A stretch of 64,000 bases of DNA from Thermoanaerobaculia bacterium (lineage in GTDB: Bacteria > Acidobacteriota > Thermoanaerobaculia > Gp7-AA8), in assembly GCA_017883205.1 (NCBI GenBank), contig JADGNZ010000014.1, forward strand, positions 1 through 64,000, given 5' to 3'. A model generated the notes under the pieces. The model ran no database searches, was not told the DNA's origin, and saw only the letters and a program-made list of their open reading frames with translations. Each line of letters begins with the position of its first letter. The first letter of the stretch is position 1. Positions 41,357-50,711 of this stretch are shown piece after piece. A program made the position numbers and the translations under genes.

Positions 41357-42559
41357 TCAAAAGCTGTAGCGATACTCGAGCGAGATCGTCGATCCGCTCG
41401 TGCGCGGGTCGAAGTCCGGCGACACGCCGGGGCGGTCGCCGGTGACGCGGACGTATTCGAGTCCGGTGCGGGATCGTGCGCTGGTTTCGTGCATCCACGC
41501 CACCGTCCACGCGCGGCCATGCTCGCGAGCAGCGTCGTCGGGTGGGCGTGTTGCGTTGCGCGTGGAGAAGCGCTCCACGCGTGCGCTGAGGCGCTCGTGG
41601 CCGAACACGTGCGATAGCAGCAGATACGCGGTGTCGAAGTCCATCGTGAAGCTGCCGCCCGGGAATCCGACGGCGGTCGATCCAGAGGCCCACTCCGCGG
41701 CGATGGTCGTCGGGCCTTTCGATCCTGCGTCAGCGCTGATGACGTTGAAGTGCGTCTGCCACGGCGTCTGTCCTTTGAGAGGATTGGGAGTGATTGGGGC
41801 GCGGTTGTCGATGTGAGCGAACTGGATCATTGCGCGCTCCGGCAGCGAAAGGCGGAGGCGCTCGGAGTAGCCGTTCTTGTGATCGAGATCGGCGCCGATC
41901 GGCTTTGTGGTCTCCGCGTAGGGGAGGGGCATATTCTCGTTGTAGGTTGTGAGGTAGTTTCCGAAGGTCCAGCCGCGGGCGGCGAGAAGGGTTCCCATCG
42001 TGTCGTTTCCGCGGAAGGCCGTGGCTCCGAGCGTGACGTAGAAGCCGGGTGACCACTGCAGGTCCGCGCCGATGGGACGCACTTCCTGCGCGATCCAGGA
42101 GTTCAGCGCGGAGTACGTGATCGTGTATTTCGATGTCCAGAGCGGATCGGTGTTCTCGCGCGAGGTAGGCAGCCAGAACTCGCCCGCGCGAAGGCGCCAG
42201 TGATCGTTGTAGACATCGGCGTAGGCCTGGACGATGCCGAGGCGCTTACCGTGAAAGCCGGATTGCTCCTGCCGCGCGATGCCGTCGGCGTGCAGCAGCA
42301 GCCAGCCCGACGGGGTCCAGTCGATGCCGAGTTGCGCGCTGTCGACGTTCACGAGACGATGATCATCGGGAGTGTCAGCGCCGACGTCGAAACGTCCGAC
42401 GCCACCCTGAAGCCACGATGGTTGTGCATTCACGTACGTTTCCCGGCCGGTGAGAAAGCCGTGGAACTGCCACGTCTGCGCATTCGCGGACGCGGCGATG
42501 ATCAGAGTGACGATCAGAGTGACGATCAGAGTGATGAGCGTGCGGCGCATGGCGGGCAT
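41357..42559 (-). CDS. Outer-membrane beta-barrel protein (porin-like) 2
   Basis: This 400-residue paralogue of the preceding barrel has a signal peptide containing the repeated segment TLIVTLIVTLI, coded by three tandem GTGACGATCAGA-type units on the complementary strand. The body shares QGGVGRFD, SRENTDPLWTSKYTI and GNDTMGTLLAARGWTFGN with its neighbour and ends LEYRYSF. It is transcribed upstream of barrel 1, so the two are probably one operon with the family F hairpin between. Confidence 0.85.
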   Translation of the reverse strand: MPAMRRTLITLIVTLIVTLIIAASANAQTWQFHGFLTGRETYVNAQPSWLQGGVGRFDVGADTPDDHRLVNVDSAQLGIDWTPSGWLLLHADGIARQEQSGFHGKRLGIVQAYADVYNDHWRLRAGEFWLPTSRENTDPLWTSKYTITYSALNSWIAQEVRPIGADLQWSPGFYVTLGATAFRGNDTMGTLLAARGWTFGNYLTTYNENMPLPYAETTKPIGADLDHKNGYSERLRLSLPERAMIQFAHIDNRAPITPNPLKGQTPWQTHFNVISADAGSKGPTTIAAEWASGSTAVGFPGGSFTMDFDTAYLLLSHVFGHERLSARVERFSTRNATRPPDDAAREHGRAWTVAWMHETSARSRTGLEYVRVTGDRPGVSPDFDPRTSGSTISLEYRYSF

Positions 42560-42569
42560 TGTAGTGGTG

Positions 42570-43307
42570 CTACTGCGTGCGAGGGTCGCGCCAGAGGCCT
42601 ACTTCCCGTTTTCCGTAGTCAATCGTGACCAGAAATTTCGACAGGATGCGGTTGCCCACGCGCGGCGCGGAAACGTTCGCCAGCCGGATGTCGATCGTTC
42701 CTAAGTCGGTGCCGGCCAACTGCACATGCGCCTTCGTCCGCGACGCCGGCGCGTTGCCACGCGGCAGGATGAGCGTGTCGGGCGATGTGGTGTCGACGAT
42801 GGCAGCGATCTCTTTTCCATCCACGACGATGTTCACCCGCGGTTCGGCGTCGAAACGAAAGATGGTCATCAGCTCCGGATGGATGCCTTCCTTCTGATAC
42901 GTGATGAGCCCCGAGGCGAAGTCGATCGAGATTGCGCGGCTGCCCCAGACGTCGGCGCCGACGATTGCATCCGCCACTCCATGCATGTCGATCACGGCAG
43001 GTGTGAAACGGAGCGATTCCTTCTGGTTGAGCTCCAGCCGCATCTGGCGAGAAGTCTGGCTGCCGGCGAACGCGCGATCGATCACCGTGTGCTGCTCGGC
43101 GGTGCCGAGGAGATACTGTCCGGAGCGCCCGTCGATGGTCGCCGACGGGAGGAATAGGAGGTTGTTCCGAATCACGAAGGCGAGGTTGATCTCCTGGCCG
43201 ATCGGTTCGTGCGCCCACGGCAACGTGACCGAGCAGGATGCCCAGAAGAGCACGTTGAGCACGCTGAGCGCGCTCACGATTGCGGTGATTCGAGTTTTCG
43301 AGTACAT
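42570..43307 (-). CDS. Retropepsin-like aspartyl protease family protein, membrane-anchored
   Basis: This 245-residue protein has an N-terminal hydrophobic segment (about 8-27) followed by Cys at a possible lipobox (WASC). The second half holds IAAIVDTTSPDTLILPRG, which resembles the D-T-G/S signature of retropepsin-like proteases, with Thr-Thr instead of Thr-Gly. The first half has a similar strand pattern (QHTVIDRAFAG) without a clear catalytic Asp. It may be an inactive homologue or pair as a dimer. It is upstream of, and probably co-transcribed with, the barrel genes. Confidence 0.6.
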   Translation of the reverse strand: MYSKTRITAIVSALSVLNVLFWASCSVTLPWAHEPIGQEINLAFVIRNNLLFLPSATIDGRSGQYLLGTAEQHTVIDRAFAGSQTSRQMRLELNQKESLRFTPAVIDMHGVADAIVGADVWGSRAISIDFASGLITYQKEGIHPELMTIFRFDAEPRVNIVVDGKEIAAIVDTTSPDTLILPRGNAPASRTKAHVQLAGTDLGTIDIRLANVSAPRVGNRILSKFLVTIDYGKREVGLWRDPRTQ

Positions 43308-43311
43308 AAAA

Positions 43312-43453
43312 AGCAGAGATCAGGAAACAGAGATCAGGAATCGGAGACCCTGTGGCATTTCCTGGCTCTGATCTCGATTTGTCACGGTTTCGCGGTCTCC
43401 ATTCCCTGATCGCTGATCTCTAGTCCCTGATTCCTGACTCCTGATCTCTGCAA
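43312..43453. repeat. Hairpin family C (copy C5)
   Basis: AGCAGAGATCAGGAAACAGAG words face CTGATCGCTGATCTCTAGTC and CTGACTCCTGATCTCTGC. It lies in the divergent gap between the aspartyl-protease-like gene and pruA, on top of both promoter regions. Confidence 0.85.
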
Positions 43454-43477
43454 CATGAAGACCCACCCGGAGGAACG

Positions 43478-45070
43478 ATGCTGACTGAATTCAAGAATGA
43501 GCCGCTGACCGACTTTACCAAACCGGAGGAGAAAGCAGCGATGGAAGCGGCACTGGCCACCGTGCGTGGCGAGTTTGGCCGCGAATATCCGGTCGTCATC
43601 GGCGGTGAACAGATTACAGGACTGAAGACCTACGACTCGATCAATCCTTCCCACAAGTCCCAGCTCCTCGGGCGTTTTAACAAGGCGACGAAACAACACG
43701 TCGAGCAGGCGCTCGATGCCGCGTGGAAGGCGTTCGAAACGTGGAAGCGCGAGCCGCTCGAAGTCCGGGCCGGACTCCTTGTCAGGGCTGCGGCGCTGAT
43801 GCGGCAACGCAAGCATGAGTTCTCCGCGGCAATGGTGTACGAAGTCGGCAAGACGTGGCCCGAGGCCGACGCCGATACCGCCGAGGCGATCGACTTTCTC
43901 GAGTTCTACGCGCGGGAAGCGTACCGCTGGGGCGGCGAGCATCCGATCACGAAGATCGAGTCCGAGGACAACGCCCTCGTCTACGTCCCCCTCGGCGTCG
44001 GCGGCGTGATTCCTCCCTGGAACTTCCCTCTCGCAATCATGGCCGGCATGACCACGGCCGCTGTCGCCACCGGCAACTGCGTCATCCTCAAACCGTCGTC
44101 GGATGCGCCCTGGATCGCGTGGCGCTTCTTCGCGCTGCTCGAAGAGGCCGGGATGCCGCCCGGCGTCGTCAACTTCCTGAGCGGCTCGGGTGCGGAGGTC
44201 GGCGATCCGCTCGTCATGAGTCCGCGTCTTCGCTTCATCTCGTTTACCGGCTCGAAGGAAGTGGGACTGCACATCAACGAAGAGGCGGCGAAGTCGCGTC
44301 CGGGTCAGCTCTGGATCAAGCGCGTCGTCGCGGAGATGGGTGGCAAGGACGCCATCATCGTCGACCGCGACTGGAAGAATCTCGATGAGGCCGCGACCGC
44401 TGTCGTCGCCTCGGCGTTCGGATTCCAGGGGCAGAAGTGCTCCGCTTGCTCGCGGCTCATCGTCGACGACGCCATCTACGACGCGTTCGTGCCGATGGTG
44501 GTCGCGAAGACGAAAGCGCTTCGCATCGGACCACCCGAGGATGCGGAATCGCAGGTCGGTCCGGTCGTGAACGAGTCGGCCATGCGGAAGATCAAGGAGT
44601 TCATCGAGAAGGGCAAGAGCGACGGCGGCAAGCTGCTCGCCGGCGGCAGTCTGCGCGAAGGCGAGGGCTTCTACATCGAGCCGACCGTCATCGGCGACGT
44701 TGCCCCCGAAGCCACGATCTCGCAGGAAGAGATCTTCGGACCGGTCCTTGCCGTGACCCGCGCCAAGGATTTCGATGACGCGCTGCGCATCGCCAACAAC
44801 ACGCAGTACGGACTGACGGGCGCGGTTTTCACGGACGATGAATCGAAGCTCGATCGTGCGCGTGAAGAGTTCTTCGTCGGCAATCTCTATCTCAACCGCA
44901 AATGCACCGGCGCGCTCGTCGGCGTGCATCCGTTCGGCGGTTTCAACATGTCCGGCACCGATTCCAAAGCCGGCGGCCGCGACTACCTCGGCCTCTTCCT
45001 GCAAGCGAAAGCGATCTCGCGAAAAGTGGGGAAACAGCCGCGAGTGGTGGCCGAGGCCGAGGCGTTTTAG
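43478..45070 (+). CDS. pruA: L-glutamate gamma-semialdehyde dehydrogenase (P5C dehydrogenase)
   Basis: This 530-residue NAD-dependent enzyme oxidises glutamate semialdehyde to glutamate, the second step of proline use. It shows IPPWNFPLAIMAGM, the SFTGSKEVGL turn, the general-base Glu in VVAEMGGKDAIIVD and the catalytic Cys in FQGQKCSACSR. The closing GGFNMSGTDSKAGGRDYL is typical of RocA/PruA. The ribosome site (cggagg, 43469-43474) precedes ATG 43478. No proline dehydrogenase is adjacent. Confidence 0.95.
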   Translation: MLTEFKNEPLTDFTKPEEKAAMEAALATVRGEFGREYPVVIGGEQITGLKTYDSINPSHKSQLLGRFNKATKQHVEQALDAAWKAFETWKREPLEVRAGLLVRAAALMRQRKHEFSAAMVYEVGKTWPEADADTAEAIDFLEFYAREAYRWGGEHPITKIESEDNALVYVPLGVGGVIPPWNFPLAIMAGMTTAAVATGNCVILKPSSDAPWIAWRFFALLEEAGMPPGVVNFLSGSGAEVGDPLVMSPRLRFISFTGSKEVGLHINEEAAKSRPGQLWIKRVVAEMGGKDAIIVDRDWKNLDEAATAVVASAFGFQGQKCSACSRLIVDDAIYDAFVPMVVAKTKALRIGPPEDAESQVGPVVNESAMRKIKEFIEKGKSDGGKLLAGGSLREGEGFYIEPTVIGDVAPEATISQEEIFGPVLAVTRAKDFDDALRIANNTQYGLTGAVFTDDESKLDRAREEFFVGNLYLNRKCTGALVGVHPFGGFNMSGTDSKAGGRDYLGLFLQAKAISRKVGKQPRVVAEAEAF

Positions 45071-45338
45071 GAGTGCGGTCGTCTCGACCGCGGCCATCGG
45101 GGCGTCCCGCCCCGATGGTTTTCACGAGCGTCGGAGCAGTTAAACGCAATGTCATCGAGGATCTCGCGAGGATGGGACGCACATCTCGCGCGACCAACTC
45201 GTTTGACATGAAGTTGCCGTCGCCGCGCTGAATGGTCCGGAAGCGCGCGACGATGGAATCGGATGCCTTTCGGCGGAGACCTCGAGCATACGCACTTGGG
45301 CGAGACGCCCAAGTGCCCGCGGACGAGACGTCCGCACT
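45071..45338. repeat. Composite inverted-repeat region (family H)
   Basis: GAGTGCGGTCGTCTCGACCG (45071-45090) mirrors CGGACGAGACGTCCGCACTC (45319-45338). Inside are perfect small hairpins ATCGGGGCG-TCC-CGCCCCGAT and GCACTTGGGCG-AGA-CGCCCAAGTGC. No gene is convincing between pruA and the next gene. Confidence 0.85.
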
Positions 45339-45344
45339 CCTCGT

Positions 45345-46175
45345 TCAGAACCCGATGCTCACCTTTGCCGCGTAGCTTCGTACCTCCGCTTGCGTCACTT
45401 CGACGACGAGCTTCGGCACGAGCAGCGAGAGACGGACTCCCGCGGTGTAGCGATTGAAGCTGCTCCTGTCGGTCAGCCGGAAGGCGGCAGTTCTCGATGT
45501 GGCGGGGATGTCGCCTGCGGCATTGATGTGCATGATGCCAACCGCCGCATACGGTGTGATCGGGCCGAATCCTTTGCTGAGAAACACCTCGGCGCCGTAC
45601 GTCTTCTCACGGAACACATCGACGCCGGACAGCGCCGAATACGAGACGCGCAGCGCCAGCTCGGGTTTCAGCACGCCGCCGCGCAGCAGTGGCGCATCGA
45701 GCGCGCCGCCCCACATCTTGATGCCGCTGTTCGAGACCTTCGCGTACGTTCCGGAGATCGTCCCGAAGCCGAACCCCTTCGATGCCACCAGGCGCGGCAC
45801 GCCGACGTAGCCGTGTGTCGTGAAGCTGCTGCTGGCCGGCACGGCGGCGCGCCAGTACGCGGCTTTCTCGTCGACCGGCACGACCGTCGCGGCGATGCCG
45901 GCATCGAAACCGAGGACTCCGCTGGTGCGGGCCGGCTGCACAGGATCGGCGAAGATGGCCTGGCCGACGATGCGCGAGAACTGGCTGAAGTTCGCCTGCG
46001 TGACGAGATTCGGATCGAACTTCACATCCTGCCCAAACACCGGCAGCGATACCGCCAGCGCAGTCAGAAAAGCTGCGAGATGTACTCGTTGCTCAGCAAG
46101 AAACCGGAAGGGGTGAAGGCCACTCGCGCTCCCACCCGCCGCAACCACCCGTCGCCCAAGCCGCGCTCCATCCAT
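45345..46175 (-). CDS. Putative outer-membrane protein
   Basis: From the signal-like segment AAFLTALAVSLPVFGQ to the end (RSYAAKVSIGF) the protein is about 240 residues with alternating strands and terminal Phe, as in small outer-membrane barrels. The start is uncertain: the only ATG in frame (46175) lies deep inside hemW, and nearer to the hydrophobic core there are just CTG codons. Translation may be coupled to hemW, whose stop is at 46064-46066. Function unknown. Confidence 0.6.
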   Translation of the reverse strand: MDGARLGRRVVAAGGSASGLHPFRFLAEQRVHLAAFLTALAVSLPVFGQDVKFDPNLVTQANFSQFSRIVGQAIFADPVQPARTSGVLGFDAGIAATVVPVDEKAAYWRAAVPASSSFTTHGYVGVPRLVASKGFGFGTISGTYAKVSNSGIKMWGGALDAPLLRGGVLKPELALRVSYSALSGVDVFREKTYGAEVFLSKGFGPITPYAAVGIMHINAAGDIPATSRTAAFRLTDRSSFNRYTAGVRLSLLVPKLVVEVTQAEVRSYAAKVSIGF

Positions 46176-47152
46176 TCGATCCCCCCATTCCCACAGAGCC
46201 GCACGATGTCGTCATAGTGTACGCCTGTGGCTTGCCGCAGCCCGAGGAAGATAGTCTCGCGGCGCACTTCGCCGTCGCCGAGGACCTCAGCGAAAACGGG
46301 ATCGTGCGCGCCTTCGATGTAGTGATGAATGTCGCGCGTGTTGGCGAAGCGGCGGTCGCCGACGAAGGAATGCGCGCCGATGCCGAAGCCGAGGTACTCC
46401 TCGCGGCGCCAGTAGCGGAGATTGTGGCGGCACTCCTCACCGGGTTTTGCGAAATTGCTGATCTCGTACTGCGCGAGACCTGCCTTTGCGAAGCGCTCGA
46501 TTGCCTCGGTGTAGAGCGAAGCGACGAGGTCCTCGTCCGGCAACGACACGCGCCCCCCTTCGACCTGCCGGATCAGCGCGGTGCCTTCCTCGAGGTCGAG
46601 GATGTAGAGCGAGATGTGCCCGGCGCCGGTTGCGATGGCGGTCTCCATCGTTTCGGCGAAGCTGGCCGCGGTCTGGCGCGGCAACCCGAGGATCAGATCG
46701 AGGCTGGTGCGGATGCCGGACTCGGTGGCGAGGCGGACCGCCTCGAGCGCCTGCGCGCGGCCATGCACGCGCCCGAGCGGACGAAGCTCAGCTTCATGGA
46801 AAGATTGCACCCCGATGCTGAGCCGGTTGACGCCAAGGCTGCGCCAGAACGCGATGGCGTCCTCGGTCACGTCCTCCGGATTTGCTTCAAGCGAGAGCTC
46901 GACTCCGTCAGCGATCGCGAACTTCTCGTGCAGCCGCGCGACGACGCGCGTGAGATTCTCGCGCGACGTCCGCGAAGGTGTGCCGCCGCCAAGAAACACG
47001 CTGTCGGCCGCACCACCCCCTCGGGCATCGATCTCCGCGATCAGCGCATCGCAGTACCGGTCCTGCAGCGCAATGTCCGTCGACACAGCAAACGGACAAT
47101 ACGTGCAGTGAACGCGGCAGAAGGGAAGGTGGATGTAGAGACCGATGGGCAT
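46064..47152 (-). CDS. hemW: Radical SAM haem chaperone HemW
   Basis: This 362-residue protein starts PIGLYIHLPFCRVHCTYCPF; the CxxxCxxC motif (12, 16, 19) binds the 4Fe-4S cluster. Then come FLGGGTPS, the LSLEANPEDV strand, RLSIGVQSF and QYEISNFAKPG. The C-terminal HemN domain is present (YWRREEYLGFGIGAHSF). HemW is a haem-inserting chaperone rather than a coproporphyrinogen oxidase. Confidence 0.94.
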   Translation of the reverse strand: MPIGLYIHLPFCRVHCTYCPFAVSTDIALQDRYCDALIAEIDARGGGAADSVFLGGGTPSRTSRENLTRVVARLHEKFAIADGVELSLEANPEDVTEDAIAFWRSLGVNRLSIGVQSFHEAELRPLGRVHGRAQALEAVRLATESGIRTSLDLILGLPRQTAASFAETMETAIATGAGHISLYILDLEEGTALIRQVEGGRVSLPDEDLVASLYTEAIERFAKAGLAQYEISNFAKPGEECRHNLRYWRREEYLGFGIGAHSFVGDRRFANTRDIHHYIEGAHDPVFAEVLGDGEVRRETIFLGLRQATGVHYDDIVRLCGNGGIEWMERGLGDGWLRRVGARVAFTPSGFLLSNEYISQLF

Positions 47153-47169
47153 GGCTTAGAGCTTGTGGA

Positions 47170-47583
47170 TCAGCTCCGCCACGGATTGAGAGTCTTGACA
47201 CCCGTTCGCGCAAAATCAGCAATGTTTCTTGTCACTACAGTCAGATCCCGTACCTTCGCGGTCGCGGCGATCAAGCCATCGACCGCTGGCAGCGGATTGG
47301 GAACGTTCAGACGTCCCCATTCGTCAACGATGTCGATATCAATTGGGAAAATGCGGTCTTGAAAATGGTCAATCAGCCACGAAAGCCACTCTTCGATGAC
47401 ACCGGCAGTCCGAACATCGCGGCGACGGACGTTCTCAACTCCTCTGCGTATCTCGCCGACGGTGAGCACGCTCACGAAGATCTCATTCTCGGCAACGGAG
47501 GACCACCATGAAGCGACCGACTCGTTGCACCGGTGACCTTTGCGCACTTCGGACAGCACGTTGGTGTCGACCAGGAAGCTCAC
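47170..47583 (-). CDS. PIN-domain toxin (VapC/FitB-like)
   Basis: This 137-residue PIN nuclease opens FLVDTNVLSEVRKG with the first catalytic Asp. The second acidic site is in TVGEIRRGVE and the third in AVDGLIAATAKV. The order and the SEVRKG segment match FitB-type ribonucleases, which cut RNA and arrest growth until the antitoxin binds. Its start overlaps the antitoxin stop by four bases. Confidence 0.92.
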   Translation of the reverse strand: MSFLVDTNVLSEVRKGHRCNESVASWWSSVAENEIFVSVLTVGEIRRGVENVRRRDVRTAGVIEEWLSWLIDHFQDRIFPIDIDIVDEWGRLNVPNPLPAVDGLIAATAKVRDLTVVTRNIADFARTGVKTLNPWRS

Positions 47584-47813
47584 AAGTCAACCGGTCGCCC
47601 AAGATCCCGGCTACGCTCGAAGTCCTCGTCAGTGCCGACGTCCGGCATTTGCTCCAGGAACTCCTTGAACGAGGAACTGAAAGGCGAGGGTGCGAGCGCA
47701 CGGCGCAGAATCTGCCGATGCTCCTCCTCGGCTGATTGCCCGTTCCGAGAGGCACGAAGCTCCAGCTCTTCTACTAGCTCGTCTTCGATGTCTTGCACAA
47801 TTAGCTTCGCCAT
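47580..47813 (-). CDS. FitA/VapB-like antitoxin
   Basis: This 77-residue protein has the ribbon-helix-helix opening AKLIVQDIEDELVEELELRA, then GQSAEEEHRQILRRAL, a pattern seen in FitA-type antitoxins, and an acidic tail that would block the toxin active site. ATG 47813 is chosen since homology starts there. It would autoregulate the pair. Confidence 0.88.
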   Translation of the reverse strand: MAKLIVQDIEDELVEELELRASRNGQSAEEEHRQILRRALAPSPFSSSFKEFLEQMPDVGTDEDFERSRDLGRPVDL

Positions 47814-47910
47814 GATCTGACTCCAGCGTTCATAGCAATGATATCGCGACCTTGATTCCCAGCGAGACTTCGCGACCCGCCGCGACCAGCCCTCGCTATA
47901 ATCGCCCTCG

Positions 47911-49653
47911 ATGTCCGAAGTAGAACCCACCCCCCCGCCCGCCCGCCGCGCCCGCCTGCTCTGGACGCTGCTCGGCGCGATGATCATCGTCGGGCTGGTG
48001 CCGCTCGTGGTCTCGCACTACTTCCTCATCAGCATCAACCGCGATTCGCTGGAGACGCTCGAGAAGAAGTATCTGACGCGCTCGGCGGTCGGCATCGCCA
48101 CCGACATTCAGAACCTGCTCGCGAACAACACGCAGCAACTGACGCAGATCGGCGGGAGCGTACGGGCGATGAAGGGGGCGTTGCCGGCCGGATCCGATCC
48201 CTTCATCTACGGCGAGCAGCGCGGCACGATCACGAACTACCTCACTCCTGACGGCGATCTCCTCGGCCTGCGCATTCTCAACCGCGAAGGGAAGGGAGCG
48301 ACTGCCACTCCGGCGCATCTCGATCCGTCGGTGCGCCAGGAGCTCGATCTGGCGCTGCAGGCGGCGCTCACCGGTCAGGTTTACACCGGCACGTTTCAGT
48401 TCGTGACGGCGGCGAATCAGCCCGCGGTCATCATCGCCGTGCCGGTCATCGACGAAGGTGCGACGATCGGGACCGTCGAGGCGATCGTGAGCCTGCGCCG
48501 GATCGGCGATCGGATCCGCGAGGAAGGCAAAGGCGACGTGACTGCATTTCTCGTCGACCGGAACGGACGCGTGCTGATGCATAGCGAGCCGTCCGTCGAA
48601 GTGCAGCATCCCGACTTCTCCAATCTGAAGATCGTGCAGGAGTTCTCGAAAGCTCCCGTCCATCTGACCATTCCCTACGATGACAATCGCACAGGCGAGC
48701 GCGTGGCCATGCTCGGCACCGTGGCGCCGGTCGGCCATCCCGACTGGGGAGTCGTCGTTCAGAAACCGGAGCGGCTCGCCTACGCGTCGGTCTCGAAGAT
48801 GGTGCGGGCGACGATCACATGGATCTCGATCGCGCTGCTGGTGGCGATTCTCGCCGCGATTGTCTTCTCCGCCGGCATCGCCGGACCGATCCGCGCGCTG
48901 GCGCAGCGCTCGCGCGAGATCGCCAACGGCAACTACCACCAACGCATCGAGCTGAAGACGCGCAACGAGATCGGCGAGCTGGCCGACAATTTCAATTCAA
49001 TGTCCGGCGCGATCGAGACCGCGATCGAGCAACTCAAGAAAGCGGCGCACGAGAACCACCTTCTCTTCATCAATTCGGTGCGCATGCTCGCGGCGGCCAT
49101 CGATGCCAAGGATCCGTACACCCGAGGACATTCGGAGCGTGTGGCGCGCTACTCGGTCGCGATCGGAAAGAACCTGAGCCTCGGAGAGCAGGAGATGCGC
49201 AACTTACGCATCAGCGCGCTGCTGCACGACGTCGGCAAGATCGGCATCGACGACCGCATCCTCCGCAAACCTGGCGCGCTGAGTGAAGACGAGTTCGAAG
49301 TGATGAAAGGACATCCGGCCAAAGGCGCTGCGATCATGAGCGGCGTGGCCCAGCTCATCGACATCATTCCCGGCATGAAGTATCACCACGAGAAATGGAG
49401 CGGCGGCGGCTATCCCGACGGCCTCACGGCCGAGGAGATCCCGATGCAGGCGCGCATCGTCGCCATTGCTGATACCTTCGATGCCATGACCACCAACCGG
49501 CCGTATCAGAAGGCGATGGAGATCCACTACGTCGTCGAGAAGATCCGGAGCTTTGGCGGAACACGCTTCGATCCGCGCGTCGTGGAGGCGTTCGCGAACG
49601 CGGTTCAGCGCGGCGACATCACCATCGACGATCAGGTGCGGGGCGCTGCGTAG
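47911..49653 (+). CDS. Membrane HD-GYP domain protein with cache sensor and HAMP
   Basis: This 580-residue protein has helix 1 (about 18-40), an extracytoplasmic cache-like sensor (about 45-290), helix 2 (about 300-322), a HAMP domain (about 323-380) and an HD-GYP phosphodiesterase domain (about 385-570). The last has LLHDVGKIGIDD, HPAKGA and HHEKWSGGGYPDGL. HD-GYP enzymes hydrolyse cyclic-di-GMP. An external signal would thus change c-di-GMP level. Start ATG 47911. Confidence 0.93.
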   Translation: MSEVEPTPPPARRARLLWTLLGAMIIVGLVPLVVSHYFLISINRDSLETLEKKYLTRSAVGIATDIQNLLANNTQQLTQIGGSVRAMKGALPAGSDPFIYGEQRGTITNYLTPDGDLLGLRILNREGKGATATPAHLDPSVRQELDLALQAALTGQVYTGTFQFVTAANQPAVIIAVPVIDEGATIGTVEAIVSLRRIGDRIREEGKGDVTAFLVDRNGRVLMHSEPSVEVQHPDFSNLKIVQEFSKAPVHLTIPYDDNRTGERVAMLGTVAPVGHPDWGVVVQKPERLAYASVSKMVRATITWISIALLVAILAAIVFSAGIAGPIRALAQRSREIANGNYHQRIELKTRNEIGELADNFNSMSGAIETAIEQLKKAAHENHLLFINSVRMLAAAIDAKDPYTRGHSERVARYSVAIGKNLSLGEQEMRNLRISALLHDVGKIGIDDRILRKPGALSEDEFEVMKGHPAKGAAIMSGVAQLIDIIPGMKYHHEKWSGGGYPDGLTAEEIPMQARIVAIADTFDAMTTNRPYQKAMEIHYVVEKIRSFGGTRFDPRVVEAFANAVQRGDITIDDQVRGAA

Positions 49654-49654
49654 C

Positions 49655-50026
49655 GTGCTGTTCGGCGACATCCTGCACGACGTCCTGGAATCGACACACG
49701 GTGCGATCGGCGCCGTGTTTCTGGATTCCGAGGGCGAGAGCGTCGAGGTAGTGACCGCGCGGCCATTCGAGACCGACGATCACGATCTTCGCGTCATCGG
49801 CGCCTATGCCGGCATTTTCATGTCGCAGCTCCGGCGCGTCGCGGACGCCACTGACGGCGGCGACGTGGCTCGGTACAAGTTCGATTTCGCGGCCAGCAGG
49901 ATCTTCTGCTGCAATCTGAACGAGGGCTACTACCTTGTGCTGATCGTCGATGCCGGTGCGGTCGAGGGGATCGTCTGGAAGCGGCTGGACCAGTGCCGGA
50001 CGGCGTTGCTGCGGGAGATGTCATGA
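49655..50026 (+). CDS. Roadblock/LC7-like small protein
   Basis: About 123 residues from GTG 49655, one base after the HD-GYP stop codon. The pattern VLESTHGAIGAVFLDSEGESVEVV, a helix HDLRVIGAYAGIFMSQL and a strand YYLVLIVDAGAVEGIVW resembles roadblock domains that partner small GTPases or c-di-GMP pathways. No GTPase is adjacent. The direct linkage suggests a partner of the HD-GYP protein. Family assignment is moderate. Confidence 0.6.
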   Translation: MLFGDILHDVLESTHGAIGAVFLDSEGESVEVVTARPFETDDHDLRVIGAYAGIFMSQLRRVADATDGGDVARYKFDFAASRIFCCNLNEGYYLVLIVDAGAVEGIVWKRLDQCRTALLREMS

Positions 50027-50517
50027 CCCGCTCGTTGGCTTGCTGCCTGCACAGACCGGAAGTCACGTTGAATCGCGCTCCCAGCGTCGTTTCGCTTGCC
50101 GCCCTGTCGCTCGCCGTCATCGTTGCGGCATGCCGCCCGAGCTCTCGCGTGGACAATCCCAAACCGCAGACGAAAGCAGAGATGCGAACCATCGACTCAG
50201 GCAACGTCCAGCCGGCCAGGATCGACGCACCGCCTGTGCTCACCGATGAAGCGCCGCCGCCGAAGACGGCGACCAATCTCGCCCAGGTCGACGCTCCGCC
50301 GCCGCCGACGGCGCAGGACGAAGCCATGCGTGCGGCACTTCCATTCGCTCCCGCGATCGCCATGGACGCCGTCGACGGGAACAAGATCTCGATCCGCGCC
50401 TCGACGCCGACCACCGAGTACAAGAACAAGCTCTACTACTTCTCGTCCGAGGATCACAAGCGAACGTTCCTGGCGAACCCGGAGCAGTACACGAAGGGGC
50501 TGTTTTCGCATTTGTGA
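50023..50517 (+). CDS. YHS-domain lipoprotein
   Basis: This 164-residue protein overlaps the preceding stop by four bases (ATGA). A hydrophobic segment ends VIVAAC, a plausible lipobox, with a Pro/Ala-rich linker and a C-terminal YHS-like motif YKNKLYYFSSEDHKRTFLANPEQY. YHS domains often accompany metal-handling proteins. A TTG at 50068 might be the true start since it shortens the n-region. Confidence 0.72.
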   Translation: MTRSLACCLHRPEVTLNRAPSVVSLAALSLAVIVAACRPSSRVDNPKPQTKAEMRTIDSGNVQPARIDAPPVLTDEAPPPKTATNLAQVDAPPPPTAQDEAMRAALPFAPAIAMDAVDGNKISIRASTPTTEYKNKLYYFSSEDHKRTFLANPEQYTKGLFSHL

Positions 50518-50521
50518 TTTT

Positions 50522-50672
50522 GCGGGGGGTGGGGAGTGGGGGGTGGGGTGTGGGAGTTCGCAAGCGGGCGCCGTGAATCCGTAAACTTTGAGCGCCGATG
50601 TCCGCAAGGAACCTCGGCGCGCGACACATCCATCTCCCACCCCCCACACCCAACACCCCACTCCCCACCCCC
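50522..50672. repeat. Hairpin family A, long-loop type (copy A4)
   Basis: The G-rich arm (50522-50556) and C-rich arm (50634-50672) flank an ~77-base loop. The loop shares GAG(C/T)GCCGATGTCCGC and CGACACATCCATCTCC with the loop of copy A5 near 59755. Confidence 0.85.
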
Positions 50673-50711
50673 GGAAGTTCTGCTACCCTCCCGCCGTTTC
50701 CCGCCGCGAGT

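Noticed and set aside
43382-45097. 571-codon minus-strand open frame
   Set aside because: It is the shadow of pruA; no family pattern.
45067-45312. Small minus-strand gene between pruA and the outer-membrane gene
   Set aside because: The frame consists mostly of the inverted repeats and has no start signal.
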